Shown: positions 12,471 to 23,189, counted from the stretch's first letter. The stretch is 64,000 nucleotides of DNA from Malus domestica (GCF_042453785.1 NC_091667.1:32976001-33040000), one strand, 5' to 3'. Notes: generated by a model not told the origin, from the sequence alone. A program made the numbers and translations.

Positions 12471-13476
12471 GGATAAATTACATAGTAACCCCTCAGGTTT
12501 GAAGTTTATTACAACCTCATACAATATCTTTAAAACATTTCACTTTCATACCTCAAGTACTATTTTATTTCAAAATAATATATCCGTTACATTTTCTATC
12601 CATTGATCCGTTAAGTGTTGACGTGGTTGCCACATTTATGCCACATAGCTGCCAAATATGTGCCACGTGGTAAAAAAAATTTGAAACCCGCAACCCCCCC
12701 TCTGCATTTCTCTGCTGCTTCCCGTCTTCTCCCTCCCTCGCTGATCAAATCCAACGATCCAAACCCCCAACTTTTCTCTCCGCACCCCAAACCCCACTCT
12801 TCCCCCCCCCCCCAAAACCCTCAATCCACACCCACAAATTCCTAAATAGACAATCGCCGGCCTCCCCGCACAGTCAACGACCCTCGCCGGTTCTTTTTTC
12901 TGCGGTTCCCGCCTTACTGGCCCGCTGTGCGATTCCCGCCTCAACTGGCTCCAATGCGGCCCCTGCTCCTATTACTACCAGCAATCTGACCCAGTTTTCA
13001 ACCCGGCCGGATCTTGCAGGAGTCGCAGAGCTTGGAGGGAGGAGAGGGAGGGGATGAAGGTCGGGGAAGATGGGTTGCCGATGAGTTCGCAATGGCGTGG
13101 GGGGGGTTGCGGGGGCGTCGGCCGTGGAAAAAGAAGGGAGGGAGGGTTGTTTGGGGGTTGCGGGGGTGGGGGGATGGGGTGTTAGGGTTGCAGGGAAAGG
13201 GAAGGGCTTGGGAAAAAGATAGGTTTTTTTTTTGAGAAGATTCAATTTTTTTTTTAAATTAAAAAATTATTTTTTGCCACGTGGCATATAGGTGGCAACC
13301 ACGTGGTACAAATGTGGCAGCCACGTCAGCACTTAACGGATCAATGGATGGAAAATGTAACGAATGTACTATATTAAAATAAAATAGTAAGTGAGGTATG
13401 AAAGTGAAATATTTTAAAGATGTTGTATGGGGTTGTAATAGACCTCAAACTTGAGGGGCTACTTTGTAATTTACCC
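12471..13476. mobile_element. Mutator-like element 1 (Pack-MULE) with 9-bp TSD
   Basis: Ends of about 200 bp are inverted copies: GGATAAATTACATAGTAACC at 12471, and at the right end a segment whose complement is GGGTAAATTACAAAGTAGCC. The flanks carry the identical 9-bp target-site duplication TTTAAATAT at 12462-12470 and 13477-13485, the length typical of the Mutator superfamily. The interior (about 12680-13250) is GC-rich and unlike the surroundings. It contains captured coding sequence but no transposase. Confidence 0.85.
12931..13040 (+). pseudogene. Captured aspartic-protease (nepenthesin-type) fragment
   Basis: The plus strand of the GC-rich interior reads DSRLNWLQCGPC, then a run of tyrosines, QQSDPVFNPAGS and C. 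Plant nepenthesin-type aspartic proteases carry D-T-G-S, then W-L/I-Q-C-x-P-C, then C-Y-x-Q-x-D-P-V-F-N/D-P around their first catalytic aspartate. Here the DTGSD core has shrunk to DSRL, so the site is dead. The fragment sits wholly inside Mutator-like element 1, so I infer capture from a host gene. The family match is by motif only. Confidence 0.6.
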
Positions 13477-13485
13477 TTTAAATAT

Positions 13486-13683
13486 ATTAAATCAAGGATA
13501 ATGTTAGGGAGTTCAAAATTTTAAAACTAAATGATGTGTCACAAATAAGAAACAAGCCTAAATGATGTGTCACAAATAAGAAACAAGCATGTTAATCGAC
13601 ACTTAATTAATAATCCAATCATCTACAGCCACATCATTTGATTTGCAAACTTGGTTTTAAAAAATACTTTTCGTTTAAACATT
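13486..13683. mobile_element. Small MITE-like segment with internal tandem duplication
   Basis: Between the two Mutator-like elements lies text with weak inverted ends (AAAATTTTAAAACTAAATGATGTG and CACATCATTTGATTTGCAAA). A 31-bp segment containing ATGATGTGTCACAAATAAG occurs twice in tandem near 13529-13590. A worn hAT-type MITE is plausible but the ends are not proven. Confidence 0.35.
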
Positions 13684-14040
13684 GGGTAAATTACAGTTTA
13701 CACCCTCAAGTTTGGGTAATATTGCAACATCTTCAACATCTTTAAAACATTTCAATCTCATACATTACTTATTATTTTATTTCAATATCATACATTACGT
13801 TAAATTTTCTATTAGTTTACCAGTTAAATAATGGCGTGGAAATTATAGGGCTCACATGCATCTTATCATCCAATCATGCTTCGCCATGTGGCCATTAAGT
13901 TAAAAAAAAATTGTATGACAAGGAAAATGATTTTCAATATGCTTCCTTCTTAATATTTTTCTTAAAAAAAATTAAAAATTAAAAACAAACTAAAAACAAA
14001 TATGTGCCTTTTGAAACATATTACCCAGAAAACAAAAATA

Positions 14041-14140
14041 GCTAGGGTTTTGTCTGCAAGTCGTTCCTCCGTTCCCGATCTCCCGAATATGCCGTCACAC
14101 AAGTCTTTCATGATCAACAAGAAGCTGAGGAAATTGGTAT
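14041..14140 (+). pseudogene. RPL39: Captured 60S ribosomal protein eL39 (RPL39) first exon
   Basis: ATG at 14089 opens MPSHKSFMINKKLRKL, which closely matches the highly conserved N-terminus of eL39 (MPSHK.F.IKKKL.KK), a 51-residue protein of the large ribosomal subunit. Upstream text (AGCTAGGGTTTTGTCTGC) resembles a ribosomal-protein 5' UTR, and GT follows the codons near 14137, so the intron was probably taken along. The rest of eL39 is absent, so the fragment is non-functional. It is inside Mutator-like element 2. Confidence 0.7.
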
Positions 14141-14214
14141 TCCCTTTGTAGTTTAATTGTATTTCAAGTATTGGGTTGGACCAATTTTTGGAAAAAAGGG
14201 TGAACCAATCAAGT

Positions 14215-14770
14215 TGGAAACTTCCCTGATAAACCGCGATCTTCAACGCCAGCAGCTCCGATAGCCATGTCTACGCCTCCTACTTCTATCATAACCGCCA
14301 CCAGCCTCACCGACTTGTGGTGGTCTAGAACCGCGCACACCATCGTCATCACATACCGTCCGTACAAGCTGAGGGCGCTGACGGTCAAAAACGTCATCAA
14401 GACGACCAAGATGATGAACATCAGACCCTCTGTCACCCAAAAAAAACCCAGTTTCGTCAACGACCGAAGATCTCAAAAAAGTGTAGACTCGCAGGATGAA
14501 CCACATCATCGCTTAGAGAGATTTGGATTTGGATTTGGATTTGGCAGCAAAAAGATGATGGGTTTTGGGTTGGTTTGGGGAGATTTTTGCAGAGAGGGAT
14601 TTAGATTTGGATTTGCTGGGTTTTGTTTCAAGCCATGGTGCGTGGAATTGTAGGGATTTGCAATGTTTGGTCCATGGCGAGGAAGGGATGAAAGGTGCAG
14701 GAGGGAGGAAGGTGCGTGGAGAGGAAGGGATGAAAAGTGCAAGGAATGAGGGAGGCAGGGGATGAAGATT
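14215..14770. other. Unidentified captured coding-like sequence inside Mutator-like element 2
   Basis: GC-richer sequence with long frames on both strands. On the minus strand, 14243-14509 reads ETGFFLGDRGSDVHHLGRLD, and an overlapping frame is rich in hydrophobic residues. A run of TTTGGATTTGGA-like repeats lies near 14520-14620. I do not recognise the source gene. Confidence 0.3.
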
Positions 14771-16074
14771 ATAGGGTGTGGGGCCCACTATTCTTCTTTC
14801 TTAGAATTATATTTTTATTTTTTTCTTTCCTAGAATTACATTTCCAAAAAATATATAAATATTTTGTCATATGTGGCATATTATGACTGCCATGTCAGCT
14901 AAGGGGTGGGACCTGTAATTGACACATCACCACTTAACGATTAAACTAACAAAAAAATTAACGGATGTATGACATTGAAATAAAATAATAAGTGATGTAT
15001 GAGATTGCAATAGTACGTAAACATAAGGGTGTAAATTGTAATTTACCCATAAATATATTAAAGGGTAAATATCAGTTTACTACCTTCAAGTTTCGTGGTT
15101 TTCAACAATTGGTACATGAAGCTTTTTCGTCCCAAAGTCATACCTAAAGTGTTAATTTTGGGATAGTCTCATACATCCGTTAGTTTGACAGTTAAATCAG
15201 CCGTTAAATAATGACGTGGTGCCCACATGGACATGACTGAGAGCAACGTGTCAATATGGGGCCCACATAAATATTAAAAATTTTAAAAATTAAAAAAATT
15301 AAAAAAATTAAAAAAATTAAAAACTTTAAAACTTTAAAAAATAAAAAAATAAAAAAATCTGGGTGACCTCACCCCTCATGCACCCATCCTCCCTCCTTCT
15401 CCCTCCCTTCTCTTCCTGTGTCTCTAGCCCTTTCTGAAAACCAAAAACCTAAATCAAAATCCAAAACTTCCGAATTTGATTCAATAAAAAAAGAAGAAGA
15501 CATCTCTCTCAATGTAAACAATCATGTTATCAGTCAACCATTAATATCTCATTTCATCATTTTCTTTGATGAGTGATATATCATATTCATTTCATCATTT
15601 TCTTTGATGAGTGATATATCATATGTGGCATCTAATTATCCTGTTAATCGGATTTAAAAACTTAGCTAGGAAAACTCGAACAAATAGATCACCAAAACAT
15701 AAGTAATCACACTTTAATTATAACTTTAAATTATATTGACAAGGAACAAAAATAGTGGGATTTCAATATAGTTAAAATTTTAGATTTTGTGTTGTTGGAA
15801 TACATGTGACATTAGTCTTTTATTTCAACGCTTCTACTCATGCCACATGTATTATACTAACACGAAAAGTTAAAATTTCACTATTTTTATTTCTTGTTAA
15901 TATAATTAAAAGTTGTAATTATACTTTGATTAATTAAAAATTGTGGAACCTAGAAGGGTCTTGCAGTGTGGTACAAAATAACATGATTTAAATGAAAGTA
16001 GTGGGTTTGCCAAACGAAATGGACGGTCAAGATAAAGAAAATGAAACACTAACCATTCAAGTTTTAACATAATC

Positions 16075-16232
16075 GGGGTGCGGGACAAGTGTGGTCCCTG
16101 CTGTTTTGTTTTATTTATTTTTTTGTCATTAGTTAAATTTGGGGGTGTGGGGGGCGGGGGGGGGGGATTCGAACCTTGGATGAGGTGGGAGTTTTCTTGG
16201 CTCTAATGCCACTGCACTAGGCCCCCATCCTC
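16075..16232 (-). mobile_element. tRNA-derived SINE fragment
   Basis: On the minus strand, starting near 16232, an A-box-like TAGTGCAGTGG is followed about 40 bases later by the B box GGTTCGAATCC, then a C-rich run and an AT-rich tail. This is the internal RNA polymerase III promoter arrangement of tRNA-derived SINEs. It lies inside Mutator-like element 3. Confidence 0.5.
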
Positions 16233-16423
16233 GAAAACGGTCCCTTTTACTTTGGCTGTCTACGCACTGTTTCACTTAATTCTACCTTTCCACAACTACG
16301 CCATTTGCCTGGGATTTAAACAAAGAAACCAGAAACGTAGCGGCGCCGCGCAGAGTACCAAAACTAGCGCCGGCAAAGCAGAGCGGCAGCAGCTAGCAGA
16401 GGGGCGAAAATCTGGATCTTAGG

Positions 16424-16985
16424 CATGAATTCCGACGACCGGAGGGGCGGCCGCACCTGCTCGCGCCTCTGTGGCTTCGCCACTTCGTGCGGTACGGATC
16501 CTGATCCGGGTCGGATGTCATTGGACGAGCCTGGGCTTCTTGGGACCGGTATTTGGGTCCGAGAGGCCCCCACCGAGGCTGACTCCGATGGTTTCGGTTA
16601 TGGAAGAGAGCTGGGAGAGGAGTCCAGGCGGCTCAGCTCAGACCAAAGACTATTACAACTCGCAGCGGCGGTGGAGCTTCGAACGGTCGAGTTTCGATCT
16701 GTCCGCAACGGCGGAGGTTGATGAGATGAAGTTGGGATCAAATGCTAGAGTCTCCCCTGCCACTTCAGAGTTGTTCTATGGGGCCAAGCTGCTGATTACA
16801 GAGAAAGAATTGATGAGTTCGATGGGTTCGAATTCGAAGTTGAATTCTTCTGAGGATGATGAGCGTGCGGAGGAGGGCGGCGGCGTTGGGATTGGCACTG
16901 AACCTGTTTGTAAAAATGCGGCTTCGGAATCAACCAATGGGGAATGGGTGAGTGCAGACGAGAGAAGGAGTGATGGGGCCCAGAA
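16424..16985 (+). pseudogene. Unidentified captured gene fragment in Mutator-like element 3
   Basis: GC-rich sequence with two overlapping plus-strand frames. One starts at ATG 16425 (DEPGLLGTGIWVREAPTEAD). The other runs to about 16995 and reads KDYYNSQRRWSFERSSFDLS, then VSPATSELFYGAKLL, then an acidic SSEDDERAEEGG tract. The switch between frames suggests a frameshift in a once continuous coding exon. The pattern resembles small plant regulatory proteins with a Ser-rich core, but I cannot name the family. Composition differs sharply from the AT-rich flanks. Confidence 0.45.
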
Positions 16986-17236
16986 TTTTTTTTGATTTTT
17001 TGATTTTTTAAAGTTTTTTTAATTTTTTAATATTCATGGGCCTTATATTGACACTTGACGTCCAATTATGTTTACGTAAACGCCACATCATCAGTTAATA
17101 ACTGATTTAACAATCAGACTAATAAATGTATAAAATTATCTCAAAATTAACACTATGACTGTTGGACGAAAAAAACTTCATGTAGCAAATGTTGAAAATC
17201 ACGAAAATAAACTGATATTTACCCTTAAATATATTA

Positions 17237-17822
17237 AATCGAAGAAAAACGCTTTTCTGTTTACCCAAAAAAAAAGAAAAATGTTTTCTTTTTCTGTTTT
17301 TTGGCGGCCATCCGTATGCAGACCAAGTCCAGGGTTTTGAAGAGCAGAACTGTAAAAACTTAAGAACACTCAAGGTTTCTCTTCAATTGCATTACCCAAT
17401 CAGTGATGGGCTGCATGTATTTATACTGCATTCCAGATTACATCAGGGAATTGAAATCCCTATTTACAAGGCTATTTGAAATTCAAAAATACAACAGAAA
17501 AATCAAACTTTGATGTACACGGAAAGAAATATTTGACTTGATCACGAACTCTTGAAACCGCACACAGACTATGACTTGGTCTAACAAGAACAACATCTTT
17601 TCAACTTTTCGCATTTTCTTGGGTCACCGAAATTTCCTTGAAGAAGGTGTGAAAACCCATAAAGCATAATTTCCTTTTTTCGCTTTTGCCCCTTTGCATT
17701 GAGTCATTGACTTGGTATCGATCAGACCATTTATCGGTGATCCAGTTTGTAGATCTACTTGTGTTCTTGCATTCCTCTTAGTCCGAGCTGCTCGATCATC
17801 GCTGACCCGGTGCGATCGATTA
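17237..17822 (+). promoter_or_regulatory. TNL1 5' flank, shared with TNL4
   Basis: Two stretches match the TNL4 flank closely: 17227-17330 with 48690-48780 (ATTAAATC.AAGAAAAA and CATATGCAGACC-like text), and 17600-17822 with 48830-49071 (GAAATTTCCTTGAAG, TTGGTATCGATCAGACCATT, GATCCAGTTTGTAGATCTA). The two TNLs therefore derive from one ancestral gene with its promoter. No single TATA box can be assigned with confidence. Confidence 0.6.
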
Positions 17823-19523
17823 ATGGCTTCTTCTTCTTCTTCTTCTGGCCTTCGTTGGAAATACGATGTGTTCATCAATTTCAGAGGGGAAGACACTCGC
17901 AGGGGCTTCGTCAGCCATCTATACAGAGCTCTGCGTCAGAAACCACTCAACACCTTCATTGATACCGAAGAACTCAGAAAAGGCGACCGCCTTTCCGAGC
18001 TCCTGACAGCGATTCGAGAGTCAAGGCTTTCAATTGTAGTTTTCTCTCAAAACTATGCTTCTTCCACTTGGTGCTTGAAGGAACTCGTCGAAATTTTGGA
18101 ATACAACGATAACAAGAACCAAATTGTGGTCCCCATTTTCTACGAAGTCGATCCATCCGATATTCGTAAACTCAAAGGAAGTTTCGCTGAAGCTTTTGAT
18201 CGGCATGAAGGCCATTCTAACGCCAACATGGAGGAGGTGCGGAGCTGGAGGTCCGCCCTTACTCGAGCCACCAATTTATCCGGCTGGGATTCGCGAAACT
18301 ATGAGTAAATTCTAATTTGCTTTACTTTCCTATTAATTTTTGTAACGTTTAGGCGTCACTTTTTGTTTTAAGTTTTAATTTTTAATTTTTAGTTATTTGA
18401 AATTAATAGATGAAAACTTGTGATGGGGCTACAATGGTATGGAATACTCAATACAAGTTTTATGCAAAACGATTGTAAAGACCCATTAGATCTCTATATG
18501 CAAGATCTAACTCATAATTTTTTATACTATTATATACCATGGAAGAAAAATTGAAAAACTCATTTAATAACTACTTTTAAAGAAACTAAGAATTCATGCC
18601 CAAAATTTTAAAATTCAAAATTTAGATTTAAAAAAAAATGAAAACAAAATAACTATCAAAACGACCCATTAATTATTATTTGGTGGTGCTATTATAATAT
18701 TTTTAAAATTTGACAGGGATGATGCAAAGCTTATTGAGGAAATTGTAGAAGATGTTTATAGGAAATTGATCCTCATCTCATCAACTTCAAGCAAAGATAA
18801 TCCTTTGATTGAAATGGATTCTCACATGCATGAAATGCATTTATTATTACATCCTCCTGGAGTTGAAACGAATAATGTTCGTGTTGTTGGAATATGGGGT
18901 ATGGGTGGTTTAGGCAAAACAACCATCGCTAGAGCTGTTTATGATGAAATCGCTTGTCAGTTTGAAGCTTGTTGCTTTCTTGAAAATGTCAAGGAAGGTT
19001 TCAAGAAGCATGGCCAACTAGATGTGCAAACACAACTTCTATCTAGTATCTCGAGCAACAAGGTAGGGAGTTCGGACATATCAAATAAAGGTTTCCAGGT
19101 GATGTCAAAAAGCCTTGGTCAAAGAAAAGTTCTTGTTGTTGTTGACGATGTGGACAAATTAGCTCAAATTGAAGCCTTACTCGGAAAACGGCATTCTTTT
19201 GGTGATGGAAGTAGAATCATTATAACAACTAGGGATGTACAATTACTAAGTGGAGCTGATGCGATATATAGGCCCAAGATTTTTAGTGATCGTGGAGCTC
19301 TGGAACTCTTTAGGCAGTACGCCTTTAGAACAAACCAACCCACCAGAGATTATGATGATCTTTCGAGGCTTTTCACACAATATGCTCAAGGTCTGCCTTT
19401 AGTACTCTCAGTCTTGGGAGCTTTTCTTGATAACAAAACTGTACACGAGTGGGAAGATGTGTTAGAAAAAATAAGAAAAATCCCGCAAAGGGGAATTTAT
19501 GATGTGCTTAAAACAAGCTTCGA

Positions 19524-19690
19524 GACTTGTGCACTTGGTGCGATGGCAAGTGCCTTCGTCCATGAGCGGTAGGTCTCGGGTTCGAGACTTGGGAGCAGCC
19601 TCTCCATAAAATGAGGGTAAGGCTAGCCGACATTCACCTCTCCCAGACCATGCGTAAAGCGGGAGCCTTGTGCACTGGGTACGACCTTTT
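19524..19690 (+). mobile_element. Au-type SINE inserted in TNL1 NB-ARC exon
   Basis: A 167-bp insert is absent from the paralogous exon of TNL4. It has tRNA-like boxes (TGGTGCGATGGCAAG and GGGTTCGAGAC) and the body and end typical of the plant Au SINE (GGGAGCAGCCTCTCCATAAA, GCGGGAGCCTTGTGCACTGG, ending in TTTT). It is flanked by the exact 14-bp target-site duplication AAAACAAGCTTCGA at 19510-19523 and 19691-19704. A sister copy lies at 59594-59754. Confidence 0.9.
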
Positions 19691-20874
19691 AAAACAAGCT
19701 TCGATGGACTAGATGACACAGAGAAGGACATCTTTCTAGATATTGCATGTTTCTTTAAAGGGATGAAGAAAGACTATGCAACCGAAATTCTGGACGGTTG
19801 TGGTTTCCATCCTCATACAAGAATAAGGGTTCTAATCGATCAAGCACTCATAACTGTCTCAGGGGAGGGGGAACTGGCGATGCATGATTCACTAGAGGAA
19901 ATGGGCCGAGAAATCGTCCGCCAAGAATCTATCAGAGAGCCTGGGAGACGAAGTAGATTGTGGAGCTATGAAGATGTTCATCATGTGCTAACTCAAAATT
20001 CGGTTAGAAATATTTTTCTTATGCAATTTTTGGTAGAAAGCTTCAACTTTTGATCAAAATCTATTTCTTAGGCCCGGTTTACTACCCATTTTTGTTTTCA
20101 ATTTGTAATTTTTAGTTTTCATTTTTTTAATAATTAAAAATTGAAAACAATTACCAAAGTTGAAAACTAAAAAGAAATGATTATCAAACTGCTCCTTAAG
20201 AAACAATCATTAATTTCATAATGTAAACTAAGGTTCTCTGTTTTCTTTTCTTTACTTTGATTCGCACAGGCTACAAAAGCAGTTGAAGGCATAATCCTGG
20301 ATTTGTCGTGCTCAGATTGGGTATGCTTAAATGCTGAAGCTTTTGTTAGTATGACTCAACTAAGACTTCTCAAGATCAGTCACTCCATTTGTGAACATGA
20401 TTACTGCAAACACCACCTGATTGGGCACTTCAAGTTACTTGAGTTGAGGTATCTCTCCTGGCTTGGATGCCCTCTTAAGTCTTTGCAATCTACCTTTCAA
20501 TTCAAAAATCTTGTTGCACTTGATATGCAATATAGTCTCATTGACCGACTTTGGGAAGGAACCCAGGTACGTACAATCATTTACATGTATATGTTTCTTT
20601 TAAATGTTTGGGTTTTAAGATGTCTCATTAAGTAATGTATGTTTTCCTGATTGTTTTAACAGAAGCTAGAAAAGTTGAAGTTCATCGATTTAAGTTATTG
20701 TCAATACCTTAAGGAAACCCCTGACTTCACAGAGATGCCCAATCTTGAGAACCTAATTCTTCGAGATTGTATAAGTTTAGTTGAGGTTCACCTGTCTATT
20801 TCAACCCTTACAAAACTTGTGTTATTGAATCTTTTTGGGTGCAAAAAACTTAAGATTCTAGCCAACATCATGCG

Positions 20875-23184
20875 TATGAAATCTCTCAAAACCCTTGATC
20901 TGTCTGGCTGCTCGAGTCTTGAGATGTTTCCAGAGATTTCAGAAGTTATGGAGAAACTATCATGGCTTAGTTTGTCCGGGTCAAAAATTAAAGAATTGCC
21001 CTCGTCAATTAATAATCTCACGGGGTTGAGTGATTTGGCCGTAGTAGATTGCAAGGAACTTAAGAGTCTTCCAAGCAACATTCATATGAAATGTCTCAAA
21101 ACCCTTAATCTTTATGGCTGCTTGAGTCTTGAGATACTTCTAGAGATTTCAGAAGTTATGGAGGAACTATCATTGCTTGATTTGTCCAGATCAAAAATTA
21201 AAGAACTGCCTTCGTCAATTAATAATCTCACGGGGTTGAGTGATTTGGTCTTAATAGATTGCAAGGAACTTAAGAGTCTTCCAAGCAGCATTCGTATGAA
21301 ATCTCTCAAAACCCTTAATCTGTCTGGCTGCTCGAGTCTTGAGATGTTTCCAGAGATTTCAGAAGTTGTGGAGAAACTATCATGGCTTAATTTGTCCGAG
21401 TCAAAAATTAAAGAACTGCCCTCGTCAATTAGTAATCTCACGGGGTTGAATCATTTGGTCCTAGTAGATTGCAAGGAGCTTCAGAGTCTTCCAAGCAGCA
21501 TTCGTATGAAATCTCTCAACACCCTTAATCTTTCTGGCTGCTCGAGTCTTGAGATGTTTCCAGAGATTTCAGAAGTTGTGGAGAAACTATCATGGCTTAA
21601 TTTGTCTGAGTCAAAAATTAAAGAACTGCCCTCATCAGTTAGTAATCTCACGGGGTTGAATCATTTGGTCCTAGTAGATTGCAAGGAGCTTCAGAGTCTT
21701 CCAAGCAGCATTCGTATGAAATCTCTCAACACCCTTAATCTTTCTGGTTGCTTGAGTCTTGAGATATTCCCAGAGATTTCAGAAGTTATGGAGGAACTAT
21801 CATGGCTTGATTTGTCCAGGTCAAAAATTAAAGAACTGCCCTCGTCAATTAATAATCTCACGGGGTTGAATCATTTGGTTCTAGTAGATTGCAAGGAACT
21901 TAAGAGTCTTCCAAGCAGCATTCGTATGAAATCTCTCAATACCCTTAATCTTTCTGGCTGCTCGAGTCTTGAGATGTTTCCAGAGATTTCAGAAGTTATG
22001 GAGAAACTATCATGGCTTAATTTGTCCGGGTCAAAAATTAAAGAACTGCCCTCGTCAATTAATAATCTCACGGGGTTGAATCATTTGGTCCTAGTAGATT
22101 GCAAGGAACTTAAGAGTCTTCCAAGCAGCATTTGTATGAAATCTCTCAAAACCCTTAATCTTTCCGGCTACTTGAGTCTTGAGATATTTCCAGAGATTTC
22201 AGAAGTTATGGAGGAACTATCATGGCTTGATTTGTCCAGGTAAAAAATTAAAGAACTGCCCTCGTCAATTAGTAATCTCACGGGGTTGAATCATTTGGTC
22301 CTAGTAGATGGCAAGGAACTTAAGAGTCTTCCAAGCAGCATTCGTATGAAATCTCTCAATACCCTTAATCTTTCTGGCTGCTCGAGTCTTGAGATGTTTC
22401 CAGAGATTTCAGAAGTTATGGAGAAACTATCATGGCTTAATTTGTCCGGGTCAAAAATTAAAGAACTGCCCTCGTCAATTAATAATCTCACGGGGTTGAA
22501 TCATTTGGTCCTAGTAGATTGCAAGGAACTTAAGAGTCTTCCAAGCAGCATTTGTATGAAATCTCTCAACACCCTTAATCTTTCCGGTTGCTTGAGTCTT
22601 GAGATATTCCCAGAGATTTCAGAAGTTATGGAGGAACTATCATGGCTTGATTTGTCCAGGTCAAAAATTAAAGAACTGCCCTCGTCAATTAATAATCTCA
22701 CGGGGTTGAATCATTTGGTCCTAGTAGATGGCAAGGAACTTAACAGTCTTCCAAGCAGCATTCGTATGAAATCTCTCAATACCCTTAATCTTTCTGGCTG
22801 CTCGAGTCTTGAGATGTTTCCAGAGATTTCAGAAGTTATGGAGAAACTATCATGGCTTAATTTGTCCGGGTCAAAAATTAAAGAACTGCCCTCGTCAATT
22901 AATAATCTCACGGGGTTGAATCATTTGGTCCTAGTAGATTGCAAGGAACTTAAGAGTCTTCCAAGCAGCATTTGTATGAAATCTCTCAAAACCCTTAATC
23001 TTTCCGGCTGCTTGAGTCTTGAGATATTTCCAGAGATTTCAGAAGTTATGGAGGAACTATCATGGCTTGATTTGTCCAGGTAAAAAATTAAAGAATTGCC
23101 CTCGTCAATTAGTAATCTCACAGGGTTGAGTGATTTGGTCCTAGTAGATTGCAAGGAACTTAAGAGTCTTCCAAGCAGCATTGG
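20875..23184 (+). repeat. TNL1 LRR array: 11 tandem units of exactly 210 bp
   Basis: Units start at 20875 and every 210 bp to 22975. Each encodes 70 residues, that is three leucine-rich repeats (SLKTLNLSGCSSLEMFPEIS; KLSWLNLSGSKIKELPSSI; GLNHLVLVDCKELKSLPSSI). Two flavours alternate: one with SSLEMFPEISEVMEKLSWL, the other with LSLEIFPEISEVMEELSWL. This implies a 420-bp higher-order unit. No unit has an indel. The same TCA-to-TAA stop occurs at 22241 and 23081, exactly 840 bp (four units) apart, which suggests the lesion was copied with a block of repeats. The array stops abruptly at 23184. Confidence 0.9.
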
Positions 23185-23189
23185 GTTTT

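Larger units (their letters stand above)
13684..15048. mobile_element. Mutator-like element 2 (Pack-MULE)
   Basis: Long inverted ends are present: GGGTAAATTACAGTTTACAC at 13684, and a right arm ending at 15048 whose complement begins GGGTAAATTACAATTTACAC. The arms pair over about 170 bp. Flanking 9-mers (TTAAACATT and ATAAATATA) agree at 6 of 9 positions, consistent with an old duplication. The interior carries captured host sequence, including the first exon of ribosomal protein eL39 and other GC-richer segments, and no transposase. Confidence 0.75.
15060..17226. mobile_element. Mutator-like element 3 with perfect 9-bp TSD
   Basis: The ends are inverted copies over about 140 bp: GGGTAAATATCAGTTTACTA at 15063, and a right arm ending at 17226 whose complement starts GGGTAAATATCAGTTTATTT. 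The flanks carry AAATATATT at 15051-15059 and 17227-17235, an exact 9-bp target-site duplication. The interior holds a 38-bp perfect tandem duplication (15549-15586 and 15587-15624), a tRNA-derived SINE on the minus strand, and a GC-rich coding fragment (16424-16985). Confidence 0.8.
17823..23184 (+). pseudogene. TNL1: TIR-NB-ARC-LRR resistance gene, disrupted
   Basis: Canonical four-exon TNL. Exon 1 (17823-18304) is a TIR domain: KYDVFINFRGEDTRRGFVSH, FIDTEELRKGD, SIVVFSQNYASSTWCL, YEVDPSDIRK. Exon 2 (18717-20002) is the NB-ARC: P-loop GMGGLGKTT, VLVVVDDVD, RIIITTRD, GLPLVLSVLGA, then after the insert FLDIACFFKGM and the MHD motif as MHDSLEEMG. Exon 3 (20270-20566) starts the LRR, and exon 4 starts at 20663. 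An Au SINE (19524-19690) breaks exon 2, so translation would end at 19572 as a TIR plus partial NB protein. The intron 2 donor reads GTTAGA instead of GTGAGA, and the LRR exon has TAA at 22241 and 23081. The gene is surely dead as a full receptor; a truncated TIR-NB product is conceivable. Confidence 0.9.

Noticed and set aside
12636..13245. Minus-strand ORFs of about 100-120 codons in the GC-rich interior of Mutator-like element 1
   Set aside because: Pro/Arg/Gly-biased shadow frames of low-complexity sequence. The only motif-bearing frame there is the plus-strand aspartic-protease fragment.
14506..14788. Ser/Pro/Asn-rich ORFs with repeated residues inside Mutator-like element 2
   Set aside because: They read a TTTGGATTTGGA-type simple repeat in the antisense direction, with no domain.
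19545..19600. A tRNA gene suggested by GGGTTCGAGAC and an A-box-like segment
   Set aside because: The boxes belong to the Au SINE; there is no cloverleaf or discrete tRNA, and target-site duplications mark a retroposon.
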